From positions 186,001 through 250,000 of the forward strand of contig NZ_JADWYQ010000004.1 in assembly GCF_022414575.1 (NCBI RefSeq): DNA of 64,000 nt, read 5' to 3'. The notes under the pieces were generated by a model. The model ran no database searches, was not told the origin of the DNA, and saw only the letters and a program-made list of their open reading frames with translations. Shown here piece after piece: positions 43,634 to 53,249 of this stretch. The DNA is from Streptomyces sp. MUM 178J. Lineage in GTDB: Bacteria; Actinomycetota; Actinomycetes; Streptomycetales; Streptomycetaceae. A program made the position numbers and the translations under genes. Each line of letters begins with the position of its first letter. The first letter of the stretch is position 1.

Positions 43634-45814
43634 GTGACCGTCACGCCTGACGAGAAGACACCGACACCGAATGCCGAGCCCCCCGAACGGGCCGGCGTCT
43701 TCGCACGGATGGCCCGGCTCGCCGGCCGGCGCAAGTGGTCCGCACTTGCCCTGTGGGTGGTCGTGCTGGTCGGCGTGTGGGCGGCCGCGTCCGCCCTCGG
43801 GGAGAAGTACCGCGACGACTACACCCTCCCCGACACCGAGTCCCAGCGTGCCGTGGAGCTCCTGAAGGAGCACTCGCCCGCCAGCGCCGGCGGCTCGGTC
43901 GAGATCGTGCTGCACAGCGAGGCCGGACTGCGCGACCCCGGCACGGTCACCGCGGTCGAGGCGATGCTCGACAAGGTGTCCGGGCTGCCGCATGTGAGCC
44001 AGGTGCGCAGTCTGTACGACGACGGGGCGGCCATCTCCCAGGACGGCACGATCGGTTTCGCCACCGTCTCCCTCGATGTGCCCGACGAGGAGATGGAGAT
44101 CGCCGACACCCAGCGGATCCTGGACACCGCGCGCACGGCGCAGACCGACGAGCTGGCGGTCGAGCTGGGCGGCGAGCCCGCCCGTGAGCTGGACGTTCCG
44201 GCGGGCGGCGCGGCCGAGGGCGCGGGCATCATCGCCGCGCTGGTCATCCTGGTGTTCATGTTCGGCACGGTCATCGCCGCCGGACTGCCCGTGATCACCG
44301 CCGTGTTCGCGGTGGGCTCCACCATGGGCCTGATCGTGCTGGCCTCGCATCTGTTCACCATCGCCAGCTTCACCCCGTATGTGATGATGCTCGTCGGCCT
44401 CGGCGTCGGCATCGACTACGCGCTGCTGATCTTCGCCAGATACCGCGCGGAGCTGGTCCGAGGAGTCGCCCCCGACAAGGCCGCCGAGCGGGCCCTTGAC
44501 GTCGCGGGGCGCACCGTCTTCTTCGCCGGCTGCACCGTGATCATCGCGCTGCTGGGCCTGGTCGCGCTGGGGCTCGGCATGCTGCGCGGCACGGCGATCG
44601 CGGTGAGCCTCACGGTGCTGATCACCATGCTGGCCTCGCTGACGCTGCTGCCCGCGCTGCTGGGGATCTTCGGCAAGCGGTTCGCCCGGCAGTTCACCGC
44701 GCGGGCGGAGAAGAAGGCCGCGCGGGGCAAGAGCACCGACGGCGCCGGCTGGCGGCGCTGGGGCGCGGTCGTGCAGCGGCGTCCCATCGCCGCTCTGGCC
44801 GTGGCGGTACTGGCGCTCGGGGCGCTGTCCGCCCCGGTCCTGGGCATGCGCCTGGGGCTGGCCGACGCGGGCAACGAGCCGACGACGGCCACCAGCCGCA
44901 CCGCGTACGACCTGCTGGCCGACGGCTTCGGCCCCGGCTTCAACGGCCCGCTGATCGTGGTGGCCGACGGGGGCGAAGGCTCACAGCAGGCCGCGGCCGC
45001 GCTCACCGAGCGGCTCGGCTCGGTCTCCGGCGTCGCGGGCGCCAGCGACCCGATCCCCACCGAGGACGGCCGGGCCGCCATGGTCATCGCCTATCCGAAG
45101 ACCTCGCCGCAGGACGAGCAGACCACAGAACTGCTGCACGATCTGCGGGACGAGGTGCTCCCGCAGGTGGCGAACGAGACCGGAGCGGAGTTCGCGGTGG
45201 GCGGCGCGACCGCGGCCATCGTGGACTACTCCGACACCGTCGCCGCCAGGATGGCGCTCTTCGTCGCCATCGTGGTCGGCCTTTCCGTGCTGCTGCTGAT
45301 GGCGGTGTTCCGTTCCGTGCTCATCCCGCTCAAGGCGGCCGTGCTCAATCTGCTGAGCATCGGCGCGGCGCTCGGCGCGGTCACGCTCGTCTTCCAGCAC
45401 GGCTGGCTCGGCGTCGACAAGGGGCCCATCGAGGCGTTCCTGCCGATCATGATCTTCGCGATCGTCTTCGGCCTCTCCATGGACTACGAGATCTTCCTGA
45501 TCTCCCGGATGCGCGAGGAGTGGCAGGCGACCCGCGACCACGCCCGGGCGGTGCGCGAGGGCCTGGCCCGCACCGGCGCGGTCATCACGGCCGCCGGCGC
45601 CATCATGATCGTCGTCTTCGGCGCCTTCATGCTCAGCCATGACCGGATGCTGCGTCAGTTCGGTTTCGGCCTCGCCGTCGCCATCTTCATCGACGCCGTG
45701 ATCGTCCGCTGTCTGATCGTCCCCGCCGCCATGCAGCTGATGGGACGCCATGCCTGGTCGCTGCCGCGCTGGATGGAAAAGGCGCTGCCTCGAGTGGAAC
45801 TCGAGAAGGACTAG
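43634..45814 (+). CDS. MMPL/RND-family transporter
   Basis: A 726-residue membrane protein with two homologous halves, each one membrane helix, a large extracytoplasmic loop and about five helices. Family motifs are GIDYALLIFARYR in the first half and SMDYEIFLISRMREEW in the second. ActII-3-like MMPL exporters accompany many actinomycete polyketide clusters. It probably works with the divergent MFS pump in product export. Confidence 0.92.
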   Translation: MTVTPDEKTPTPNAEPPERAGVFARMARLAGRRKWSALALWVVVLVGVWAAASALGEKYRDDYTLPDTESQRAVELLKEHSPASAGGSVEIVLHSEAGLRDPGTVTAVEAMLDKVSGLPHVSQVRSLYDDGAAISQDGTIGFATVSLDVPDEEMEIADTQRILDTARTAQTDELAVELGGEPARELDVPAGGAAEGAGIIAALVILVFMFGTVIAAGLPVITAVFAVGSTMGLIVLASHLFTIASFTPYVMMLVGLGVGIDYALLIFARYRAELVRGVAPDKAAERALDVAGRTVFFAGCTVIIALLGLVALGLGMLRGTAIAVSLTVLITMLASLTLLPALLGIFGKRFARQFTARAEKKAARGKSTDGAGWRRWGAVVQRRPIAALAVAVLALGALSAPVLGMRLGLADAGNEPTTATSRTAYDLLADGFGPGFNGPLIVVADGGEGSQQAAAALTERLGSVSGVAGASDPIPTEDGRAAMVIAYPKTSPQDEQTTELLHDLRDEVLPQVANETGAEFAVGGATAAIVDYSDTVAARMALFVAIVVGLSVLLLMAVFRSVLIPLKAAVLNLLSIGAALGAVTLVFQHGWLGVDKGPIEAFLPIMIFAIVFGLSMDYEIFLISRMREEWQATRDHARAVREGLARTGAVITAAGAIMIVVFGAFMLSHDRMLRQFGFGLAVAIFIDAVIVRCLIVPAAMQLMGRHAWSLPRWMEKALPRVELEKD

Positions 45815-45951
45815 AGGCACAGAAGTGAAGGAAGGGCCGTCGGAGCGCTCTCTAGCAAGGCGCAAGCGGCTCTTCCTATCCTGAGCGCGCACAGCAAGCA
45901 CGGCAAACCAGCAGCAGCGCTACTCCCTTCACAGGGGAATCGAGGTTGAAC

Positions 45952-47157
45952 ATGGGCGGCGGAGCACCGGCTGCACCCAGGAAAGCCCTTTTGATCGGAT
46001 GCGGCATCGCAGGCCCCACCCTGGCCATGTTTCTCCAGAGGATCGGCATTGACGCCGTTGTCTACGAGGCGGGAGAGGAACCCAGGGACAGTGCCGGAGC
46101 ATTCCTGAATCTGGCGCCGAACGGAATGGCGGTGCTGAAGACCCTCGGAGTGTTCGACGACGTGGAGAAGTACGGGTCGTACACTACGTCGACCGCTTTC
46201 CTGAACCACAAGGGAAAGGTGCTCGGGGAGAATCCGGCCCAGACGCTGCTGATCAAGCGCGGTCTGCTCAACAAGGCGCTGCGCGAGGCGGCGCAGGGCC
46301 GCGGCGTTCCGATCGAGTTCGGCAAGCGGTTCAGCAGCATGGAGCACACCGAGACGGGGGTGCGGGCCCAATTCACCGACGGCTCCGTCGCGGAGGGCGA
46401 CTTCCTCGTCGGCTGTGACGGCATCCATTCCAAGACCCGCTACACCGTGCTGCCGGACGCCCCGCACCCGGAGTACACGGGAGTCATCGGCACCGCCGGC
46501 TACACCCGCAGCGACCAGGCCGCCCCCGCCGACGGGGTGATGCGGATGTCGTTCTGCCTCAAGGGCTTCTTCGGCTACCAGACCATTCCCGGCGGAGAGA
46601 TCTACTGGTTCGAGAACTACCACCAGGCGGCCGAGCCCGGCCGCGGCGAGCTGGACAAGGTCCCCCACGAGACCTGGAAGAAGAAGCTGCTCGACAAGCA
46701 CCGGGACGACCACCATCCGGTGAGCGCGATCATCGACTCCACCTCCGACGGCATCATCGGCTATCCGATCTACGACATGCTGTCCATCCCCACCTGGCAC
46801 CGTGAGCGCGTGTGCCTCGTCGGCGACGCGGCACACGCCACCTCGCCGCACGTCGGCCAGGGCGCGTCCATGGCGATGGAGGACTCCATCGTGCTCACCA
46901 AGTGCCTGCGCGATCTGCCCACCCCCGAGCGGGCGTTCGCCGCCTTCCAGGCGCTGCGCAAGGAGCGCGTCGAGAAGATCATCAAGGAGGGGCGCAAGAC
47001 CGGCAACCAGAAGGCCGCGGCCAACGGCTTCCAGCGGGCCGTACGCGACCTGGTGCTGCCGTTCTTCCTCAAGCTGGGCGTCAAGGCCACCGACCCCGTC
47101 TACTCGTACCGCGTGGACTGGGACCGGCCGGTGAACGTCGCCGCCCGCGCCGCCTGA
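45952..47157 (+). CDS. FAD-dependent aromatic monooxygenase
   Basis: A 401-residue flavoprotein of the PHBH/TetX-like group: N-terminal LLIGCGIAGPTLA nucleotide loop and GDAAHATSPHVGQGASMAMED near residue 285. The ATG at 45952 has GAGG at good spacing. In aromatic polyketide clusters such enzymes hydroxylate rings or perform Baeyer-Villiger cleavage; which applies here cannot be told. Its 3' end is followed by a 316-bp spacer with a strong hairpin. Confidence 0.88.
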   Translation: MGGGAPAAPRKALLIGCGIAGPTLAMFLQRIGIDAVVYEAGEEPRDSAGAFLNLAPNGMAVLKTLGVFDDVEKYGSYTTSTAFLNHKGKVLGENPAQTLLIKRGLLNKALREAAQGRGVPIEFGKRFSSMEHTETGVRAQFTDGSVAEGDFLVGCDGIHSKTRYTVLPDAPHPEYTGVIGTAGYTRSDQAAPADGVMRMSFCLKGFFGYQTIPGGEIYWFENYHQAAEPGRGELDKVPHETWKKKLLDKHRDDHHPVSAIIDSTSDGIIGYPIYDMLSIPTWHRERVCLVGDAAHATSPHVGQGASMAMEDSIVLTKCLRDLPTPERAFAAFQALRKERVEKIIKEGRKTGNQKAAANGFQRAVRDLVLPFFLKLGVKATDPVYSYRVDWDRPVNVAARAA

Positions 47158-47280
47158 GTATTTCGCCGGAAGCGCCGACGACCGGCCGTCGAGCGTGTGC
47201 GGGCACGTCGTGGCCGGTCGCGCCCAGGCGGCGGAGCCGAAGGCCGACACGGCCCGCGTTCCCATGGGCGCCGCCGAAGG

Positions 47281-47336
47281 CCCCGGACGCCGGCAGAACC
47301 GCTGGCCGAACGCCCCGGACGCCGGCAGAACCGCTG
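47281..47336. repeat. 24-bp direct repeat, two copies
   Basis: The unit beginning CCCCGGACGCCGGCAGAACC occurs at 47281-47304 and 47313-47336, in the noncoding spacer after the FAD monooxygenase gene. No function seen. Confidence 0.7.
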
Positions 47337-47359
47337 AGCGCACGGCGCGCACACCGCAG

Positions 47360-47391
47360 GGGGGCGTGCATCCTTCGGGATGCACGCCCCC
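47360..47391. terminator. Hairpin terminator with TTCG tetraloop
   Basis: Perfect 14-bp arms (GGGGGCGTGCATCC and complement) around a TTCG loop, between the convergent FAD monooxygenase and VOC genes. The rest of the 316-bp gap shows no gene. Confidence 0.9.
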
Positions 47392-47473
47392 TGTCGTCTG
47401 TCGGTCCTGCCGTCTGTCACTCGGTCCCCTGTCGCTGAGGCCGGCCGCTGCCCGCCCGCGTCGGGCCGTTTGT

Positions 47474-48001
47474 CTACTCGTTGTGCGTGGAGAGCTGCAC
47501 CAGATTGCCCTCCGGGTCCCCGACGTACGCCGAACGCTCACCCCACGGCTGGTCCTTGGGCGCCATCAGCGACTTCGCCCCGGCCTTCAGCGCCTGCTTG
47601 TACGCGGCGTCCACATCCGCCACGATCACCACCAGCTCAGACTGCTTGCGCCAGGTGCGGCCTATGTTCTGCATCCCCGTCGCCTGCCTGACCACGTCGT
47701 AGGTCGAGACGGTGATGTAGTAGTCGCCCATGACGACCGTGCCGAACACCCCGGGCCCCGTCTCCGGGAAGCGGTACAGGATGTCGAAGCCGAGTCCGTC
47801 GCGGTAGAACGCCATCAGCGTGTCGATGTTCCTGGCGTACAGGCCCGGCTGACCGTACCGGACCTCGGTTGTCGTGACGGCGGTCGGCTGCCGCTCAGTC
47901 GTCGGCGCGGCCCCCGCGGGCGCGCCGGCGGCCAGTCCGACGGTCAACAGCGTCGTCGCCGCGGCGCCCGCGGCCCAGCGTCTTACAGCGATGGAAGGCA
48001 T
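47474..48001 (-). CDS. Exported VOC/glyoxalase-fold protein
   Basis: A 175-residue protein. Residues ~1-33 (RRWAAGAAATTLLTVGLAAG, then APAGAAP) are a signal peptide with an Arg pair, Sec or Tat. The mature part is a vicinal-oxygen-chelate domain (YGQPGLYARNIDTLMAFYRD, then YVGDPEGNLVQLS with the usual metal Glu position changed to Gln). The ATG follows AAGGAGA. VOC proteins bind drugs or catalyse metal-dependent chemistry. Export is unusual for this family and fits with the two exported oxidases of the cluster. Binding or sequestration of product is as likely as catalysis. Confidence 0.82.
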   Translation of the reverse strand: MPSIAVRRWAAGAAATTLLTVGLAAGAPAGAAPTTERQPTAVTTTEVRYGQPGLYARNIDTLMAFYRDGLGFDILYRFPETGPGVFGTVVMGDYYITVSTYDVVRQATGMQNIGRTWRKQSELVVIVADVDAAYKQALKAGAKSLMAPKDQPWGERSAYVGDPEGNLVQLSTHNE

Positions 48002-48199
48002 CTCGTCTCCTTCGGGTTTCGGCAACAGCGCCGACTTTGCGCCACCAGACGACCAGTTCCGGCTTGAACCCGGCTCGAGGCCGCGGGGCCGCCCCCGCCT
48101 CACGTCGAGGAGTTCTCCACTCCGCCTCCGGCCGGCCCCGGCACGGTGCAGCCGACGGTCCGAACCCGTCTCGCGAGCTTCGGAGGAATGGAGAAACAG

Positions 48200-49603
48200 A
48201 TGCGTGGTTCCACCCAGATCCTCGTCATCGGGGGAGGGCCCGCGGGCTCCACCGCTGCAGGACTGCTGGCCAAGGAAGGCTTCGAGGTCACACTGCTCGA
48301 ACGGGACCAGTTCCCCCGCTACCACATCGGCGAGTCGATCCTCCCCTCGTGCCGGCCGATCCTGGAGATGCTCGGCGTCTGGGACAAGGTGCAGGCCCAT
48401 GGCTTCCAGCCCAAGGGCGGGGCGTACTTCTTCTGGGGCCCCGAGGAGTGGGAGGTCCGCTTCAACAGCCTCGGCGACGACGGAACCAACGCCTGGCAGG
48501 TGGTCCGTTCGGAGTTCGACGAGCTGCTGCTGCGCCACGCGGCCGATCTCGGCGTCGAGGTCGTGGAGAACACCGTCGTCAAGGAGCTGGAGTTCGACGG
48601 CGACCGCCCCGTCGCCGCGCTGTGGGCCGGCGCCAAGGACCCCTCGCTCAGCGGCCGCATCACCTTCGACTATGTGATCGACTGCTCGGGCCGCGGCGGC
48701 GTCTTCGCCGCCCGCCATCTGAAGAACCGCCAGTACCACGAGATCTTCCGCAATGTCGCCGCCTGGTCGTACTGGAAGAACGTGAAGCCGCTCGACCGCG
48801 GCCCCGAGGGCTCCATCGCCGTTCTGTCCGCCGAGGACGGCTGGTTCTGGAACATCCCGCTGCACAACGGCACCACCAGCATCGGACTTGTCACCGGCCG
48901 GGACATCTTCAACGAGAAGAAGAACACCCTCGGCGGAATTCAGCAGGTCTACGACAAGGCCATCGCCGAATGCCCCCATCTGCTGCGCTACCTCGAAGGC
49001 GCCGAGCAGATCTCCGGCATGAAGGTCGAACAGGACTACTCGTACGCCGCCGATTCCTTCTGCGGCCCCGGCTATCTGCTCAGCGGAGACGCCGCCTGCT
49101 TCCTCGACCCGCTGCTGTCCACCGGGGTCCACCTGGCCACCTACAGCGCCATGCTCGCCGCCGCCAGCGTCGGCAGCGTGCTCCGCGGCGAGGCGGAGGA
49201 GAAGGAGGCCTGGGAGTTCTACCAGACCGTCTACCGGCACGCCTACGAGCGGCTGCTGGTCCTGGTCTCGGTCTTCTACGAGAGCTACCGCGGCAAGGAG
49301 CACCACTTCTACAACGCCCAGAAGCTCACTGCCGAACAGCGCGAGAGCCTGTCCATCCAGGACGCCTTCGACCGCATCGTCACCGGCATCGCCGACCTGG
49401 AGGACGCCCAGGACGTCTACTCCCGCGTCCACGCCCACCTCAACGGCGCGGAGAGCGGCGACCCCAACCCGCTGGCCAACCTGAACAAGGTCCATGAGCA
49501 GAAGCAGGCCCCGATGCGGCCCGAGAACGCCGTGGGCGGGCTGTACCTCGCCTTCCGGCCGCGGCTGCACCTGGCACGCGCGGAGGGAGCGACCAGCGCA
49601 TGA
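48200..49603 (+). CDS. Flavin-dependent halogenase
   Basis: A 467-residue halogenase of the phenol/pyrrole group. It has the FAD motif GGGPAGSTAAG, the halogenase hallmark GWFWNIPLHN (WxWxIP), and DPLLSTGVHLATYSA as in polyketide halogenases. The ATG at 48200 has GGAG six bases upstream; in-frame starts at 48146 and 48188 are worse. It should chlorinate an electron-rich ring of a carrier-bound or free aromatic polyketide, using FADH2 from an external flavin reductase (none seen in the window). Its stop overlaps the transporter start. Confidence 0.92.
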   Translation: MRGSTQILVIGGGPAGSTAAGLLAKEGFEVTLLERDQFPRYHIGESILPSCRPILEMLGVWDKVQAHGFQPKGGAYFFWGPEEWEVRFNSLGDDGTNAWQVVRSEFDELLLRHAADLGVEVVENTVVKELEFDGDRPVAALWAGAKDPSLSGRITFDYVIDCSGRGGVFAARHLKNRQYHEIFRNVAAWSYWKNVKPLDRGPEGSIAVLSAEDGWFWNIPLHNGTTSIGLVTGRDIFNEKKNTLGGIQQVYDKAIAECPHLLRYLEGAEQISGMKVEQDYSYAADSFCGPGYLLSGDAACFLDPLLSTGVHLATYSAMLAAASVGSVLRGEAEEKEAWEFYQTVYRHAYERLLVLVSVFYESYRGKEHHFYNAQKLTAEQRESLSIQDAFDRIVTGIADLEDAQDVYSRVHAHLNGAESGDPNPLANLNKVHEQKQAPMRPENAVGGLYLAFRPRLHLARAEGATSA

Positions 49604-51147
49604 CTGCCGTACGCGCCGAACAGGGCCCCGGCGGGGCGGGCACCGGATCCATCAGAACCTGGCCCGCCTGGTACCGCACGCTCTTCATGAGCGACGTGTG
49701 GGAGCGGTTCGGCTTCTTCGGAATGCAGGCCATCCTGGTGCTGTTCGCCGTCGCCCCGCGCGACGAGGGCGGCCTCGGACTCGCCAAGGCCGACTCCGCG
49801 GCGCTGTTCGGCGCGTGGATCGGCCTGGCGTTCATGCTCTGCCTGCCCGGCGGCTGGGTCGCCGACCGGCTGCTCGGCCCCCGCCGCACGCTGCTGCTGG
49901 GCGCCTGGGTCACCACCGCCGGCCACTTCACCCTCGCCGCACCCTGGCTGTGGACCACCCCCATCGGGCTGATCCTGCTGGCCGCGGGCCTCGGCCTCTA
50001 CAAGCCGAACCACCAGGCCATGCTGAACCTGATGTTCGGCAAGGACAGCGGTCGCCGCGAGGCCGGCATCTCCATGATGTACGTCGGCATCCAGGTCAGC
50101 GCCCTGCTCTCGCCGCTCATCGCCGGCTTCCTCGGCGAACGCGTCGACTGGCGGCTCGGCTTCGCGGTCTCCGGAACCGCCATGCTGCTCGGCACGCTCC
50201 AACTGTGGATGAGCCGACACCAGTTCAAGGACATCGGCTCCGCGCCCGGCCGGCCGCTCAGCGGGGAGGAGTCCCGCCGCGCCTCGCAGCGCATCGGGAT
50301 CGGCGCGGGCGTCCTCGCCCTCCTGCTGGCCGGCATGGCCGCCTCCGGCGGGCTCAACCCCGGCAGCGCCATCGCGCTCGTCGGCATGGCCTCCATCCTC
50401 GCGCCCGTCATCGCCTACACCGTCCTCTACCGCAGCCGCGAACTGACCGCGGGCGACCGCAGGCGGCTCCGCTCCTTCCTGTGGATCTTCCTCGGCTCCA
50501 CCCTGTTCTGGTCGATGATCGCCCAGGACGGCTCCTCGCTGACCCTCTTCGCCAAGGAGTCGACGGACCGCCACGTCCTCGGCTTCGATGTTCCGGTCAG
50601 CTGGCTCCAGTCGGCGACCCCCCTGTTCATCCTGGTCCTCGCGCCCCTCTTCGCATGGCTGCTGCTGCGCTCCGGCGGGGGAGTGGCCGGGGTTCCGGTG
50701 AAGTTCTCCGTCGGACTCGCTCTGACCGGAGTGAGCTTCCTCGTCATGGCACTCGCCGCCGGGCTGGCCGCGGACGGGGAGAAGGTCTCCCCCCTGTGGC
50801 TGCTGACCGTCTATCTGATGCACGCCTGCGGCGAGCTGATCGTAGCGGCCGTCGGCATCGCCGCCGTCGCCTTTGTACTGCCACGCAGGTTCATGGCCCA
50901 TATGCTCGGCCTGCTCTGGCTGTTCGCCGCCCTCGGCGGCGGCGCGGGCAGCGGCATGGTGCGGCTGATCGACGTCATCCCCGAGTACGCCTACTACCTG
51001 ATGCTCGCGGGGATGGCCCTGGCGGCGGGCGGAGTGCTGGCACTGCGCAGACACGCGGTCGTACGCGGCCTCGCCCCCGACGACGCCGAGGCCCCCGGCG
51101 CACCCCCGACCGACCCCAAGGCCCTCAAGGAGGACAGCCCGGCATGA
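49600..51147 (+). CDS. POT/PTR-family MFS transporter
   Basis: A 515-residue membrane protein with about 12-14 helices. The proton-coupled oligopeptide transporter signature DVWERFGFFGMQAIL is at the first helix (family ExxER motif present as VWER), with GGWVADRLLG after helix 2. It overlaps the halogenase and methyltransferase genes (ATGA). Although the family imports peptides, related proteins sit in aromatic polyketide clusters as probable exporters. Direction is not inferable. Confidence 0.85.
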   Translation: MTAVRAEQGPGGAGTGSIRTWPAWYRTLFMSDVWERFGFFGMQAILVLFAVAPRDEGGLGLAKADSAALFGAWIGLAFMLCLPGGWVADRLLGPRRTLLLGAWVTTAGHFTLAAPWLWTTPIGLILLAAGLGLYKPNHQAMLNLMFGKDSGRREAGISMMYVGIQVSALLSPLIAGFLGERVDWRLGFAVSGTAMLLGTLQLWMSRHQFKDIGSAPGRPLSGEESRRASQRIGIGAGVLALLLAGMAASGGLNPGSAIALVGMASILAPVIAYTVLYRSRELTAGDRRRLRSFLWIFLGSTLFWSMIAQDGSSLTLFAKESTDRHVLGFDVPVSWLQSATPLFILVLAPLFAWLLLRSGGGVAGVPVKFSVGLALTGVSFLVMALAAGLAADGEKVSPLWLLTVYLMHACGELIVAAVGIAAVAFVLPRRFMAHMLGLLWLFAALGGGAGSGMVRLIDVIPEYAYYLMLAGMALAAGGVLALRRHAVVRGLAPDDAEAPGAPPTDPKALKEDSPA

Positions 51148-52166
51148 GCGCTGCAGACCAGGCGACGACCGACCCCAAGGACCCCTCCGGCACCGCCGCG
51201 CTGGGCCTCGGCTTCGCCTCCGCCAAACTTCTCCTGAGCGCCCTGGAGCTGGGCGTGTTCACCGTTCTCGACCAGACCCCCGACCGGGAGGCGGGAGTCG
51301 AGGAGCTGCGCGCCGCGCTCGGGCTGCACCCGCGCGCCGCTGCCGACTTCTTCGACGCGCTCGTCGCGCTCGGCCTGCTGGAGCGCACCTCCGGCCGGTA
51401 CCGCAACGGCGAGGCGGCCCGGCGTCGGCTGGTCCGCGGCGAGGACTACGCGGGCGGCTTCCTCGAGGGAGCGAACCTCGTGCTCTACCCCGCCTGGGGG
51501 AAACTCACCCAGGCCCTGCGCACCGGCGCCCCGCAGGCCGAGGGCGACTTCGAGGCCATGCTCAGCGACCCGGCCGCCCAGCGGGTCTTCCTCGCCATGC
51601 AGGACTCCCTGAGCGCCCCTCTCGTCCCGCAGCTGCTGGACGCCGTCGACCTGACCGGTTACACGACGCTCGTCGACGTCGGCGGCGCCCGAGGCAACCT
51701 CGCCGGACTGCTGCTGCGCGCCTGCCCGCAGCTGACCGGCCGGGTCTTCGACCGCCCGCAGAACGCCGGCCCGTGCGCCGAACACGCCGAGACGCTGGGC
51801 GTGGCCGGGCGGCTGGACTTCACCGGAGGCGACTTCTTCGCCGACGACCTGCCCGAGGCCGACGTCATGGTCATCGGCCATGTGCTGGCCGACTTCTCCC
51901 AGGAGGAGCGCAAGCAGCTCATCGGGAAGGCGTACAAGGCGCTGCGGCCCGGCGGAACGCTGCTCGTGTACGACCCCATGCCCGGCGACAAACCCGATCT
52001 CGCCTCGCTGGTGGCATCGCTGCACATGCTGGTGATGACCCCGGCGGGTGCGGGCTACCACCCGGGCGACTGCGCCCAGTGGATGCGCGTCGCCGGGTTC
52101 ACCGACACCGCGCAGCATGCCCTGCCGCTCGGGAACACCCTGGTGACGGCCCGCAAGACCGCCTGA
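51144..52166 (+). CDS. SAM-dependent O-methyltransferase
   Basis: A 340-residue class I methyltransferase with an N-terminal winged-helix dimerisation domain (residues ~20-95), SAM motif LVDVGGARGNLAG near residue 172, and VIGHVLADFSQEE. This is the architecture of polyketide O-methyltransferases such as the TcmN C-terminal domain. Probably methylates a phenolic hydroxyl. The catalytic His common in the family corresponds to the GHVLADF stretch. Confidence 0.9.
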   Translation: MSAADQATTDPKDPSGTAALGLGFASAKLLLSALELGVFTVLDQTPDREAGVEELRAALGLHPRAAADFFDALVALGLLERTSGRYRNGEAARRRLVRGEDYAGGFLEGANLVLYPAWGKLTQALRTGAPQAEGDFEAMLSDPAAQRVFLAMQDSLSAPLVPQLLDAVDLTGYTTLVDVGGARGNLAGLLLRACPQLTGRVFDRPQNAGPCAEHAETLGVAGRLDFTGGDFFADDLPEADVMVIGHVLADFSQEERKQLIGKAYKALRPGGTLLVYDPMPGDKPDLASLVASLHMLVMTPAGAGYHPGDCAQWMRVAGFTDTAQHALPLGNTLVTARKTA

Positions 52167-52179
52167 CCGAGGAGCCCTG

Positions 52180-53037
52180 ATGGACATAGGAGTGGGCCTG
52201 CCCACCACAGTGCCGGACATCGACGGCCGTCGGCTCGTCGACTGGGCGCGGCTGGCCGAGAACCACGGCTTCGCCAGCCTCGGCTGCCTCGACCGTCTGG
52301 TGTACGACAGCTACGAGCCGCTGACCTCGCTCGCCGCCGCGGCCGCGGTGACCGAGCAGATCCGGCTGACGACCTCCATCCTGATCGCCGCGTACCGGCC
52401 GGGCCCCGCGCTGCTGGCCAAACAGCTCGCCACCATCCACGAGATCTCCGGCGGACGGCTCACCGTCGGTGTGGCGGCAGGGGGCCGGGACGACGACTTC
52501 CGCGCCACCGGAGCGCCGTACCACGACCGCGGCAAGCGCCTGGACGCCCTCCTCGGCGAACTCCGCGACGTGTGGAGCGGCAAGGGCCCGGTTCCCGGCA
52601 TCGGCCCCTTTCCCCAGGGGGACGGCCCCGAGCTGATCGTCGGAGGCCACACCCCGGCCGCGATGGCCCGCGCGGCCCGCTTCGCCGACGGCTGGATCGC
52701 GGGCGGCAGCTCCGCCACCGCCTACGCGGACCTGGCCCGCCGGGCCCGCGAGGCCTGGCGGTCCCACGGCCGCACTGACGCCCCGCGGCTGGTGGCCCTG
52801 GTGTACGCCTGCCTGGGCCCCGGCGCCCGCGAGACAGCCGAGTCCTATCTGCGCGCGTACTACTCCTTCATCGGCCCCAAGGCGGAGATGGCGGCCAAGG
52901 CGGTCATCACCAACGCCTCCCAACTGCGCGACACCGCCGCCGCGTATGCGGAAGCGGGCTGCGAAGAACTGCTGGTGTTCCCCTGCACGGCCCAGGCCGG
53001 CCAGTTGGAACTCCTGGCAGCCGCGACGCTCGGTTGA
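52180..53037 (+). CDS. LLM-class (F420-type) oxidoreductase
   Basis: A 285-residue TIM-barrel oxidoreductase of the luciferase-like superfamily (MDIGVGLPTTVP, TSILIAAYRPGPALLAKQLATI, GRLTVGVAAGG). Its size and sequence fit F420H2- or FMN-dependent reductases. It follows the methyltransferase by 13 bp and ends the halogenase operon. It could reduce an enone or quinone intermediate. Confidence 0.85.
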   Translation: MDIGVGLPTTVPDIDGRRLVDWARLAENHGFASLGCLDRLVYDSYEPLTSLAAAAAVTEQIRLTTSILIAAYRPGPALLAKQLATIHEISGGRLTVGVAAGGRDDDFRATGAPYHDRGKRLDALLGELRDVWSGKGPVPGIGPFPQGDGPELIVGGHTPAAMARAARFADGWIAGGSSATAYADLARRAREAWRSHGRTDAPRLVALVYACLGPGARETAESYLRAYYSFIGPKAEMAAKAVITNASQLRDTAAAYAEAGCEELLVFPCTAQAGQLELLAAATLG

Positions 53038-53043
53038 GGGTCA

Positions 53044-53203
53044 GGGCCTGTCGTCCGGATCTTGCCGGGCTCGCGTGCCCTGGCACCGCACCTCGCTGCG
53101 TTGTCATCAGTCGCCGATGCTCCGCATGGGCTCCTTCTTCCGCCTTGCGATGCACGGCGCCAGACCCCGCTCCCTGATCCGGCCTGATCCGGACGACAGG
53201 CCC
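53044..53203. mobile_element. MITE-like element with perfect 18-bp inverted ends
   Basis: A 160-bp noncoding element bounded by GGGCCTGTCGTCCGGATC and its exact complement. Inner parts also pair imperfectly (CTGGCACCG with CGGCGCCAG), so the whole can fold as a long hairpin. No transposase is encoded. It sits 6 bp after the last PKS-cluster gene. No clear target-site duplication was seen. Confidence 0.75.
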
Positions 53204-53219
53204 CGGGCGCCGCGCACCA

Positions 53220-53249
53220 AGGCCCCGCCGGGTGCACCCGGCGGGGCCT
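53220..53249. terminator. Perfect 30-bp palindromic hairpin
   Basis: A perfect palindrome (AGGCCCCGCCGGGT and complement around a 2-bp centre), followed by CTTCG, just after the MITE-like element and between the PKS-cluster operon and hypE. It probably ends both transcripts. The remaining ~530 bp to the hypE stop (53250-53783) contain no gene that I can support. Confidence 0.85.
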
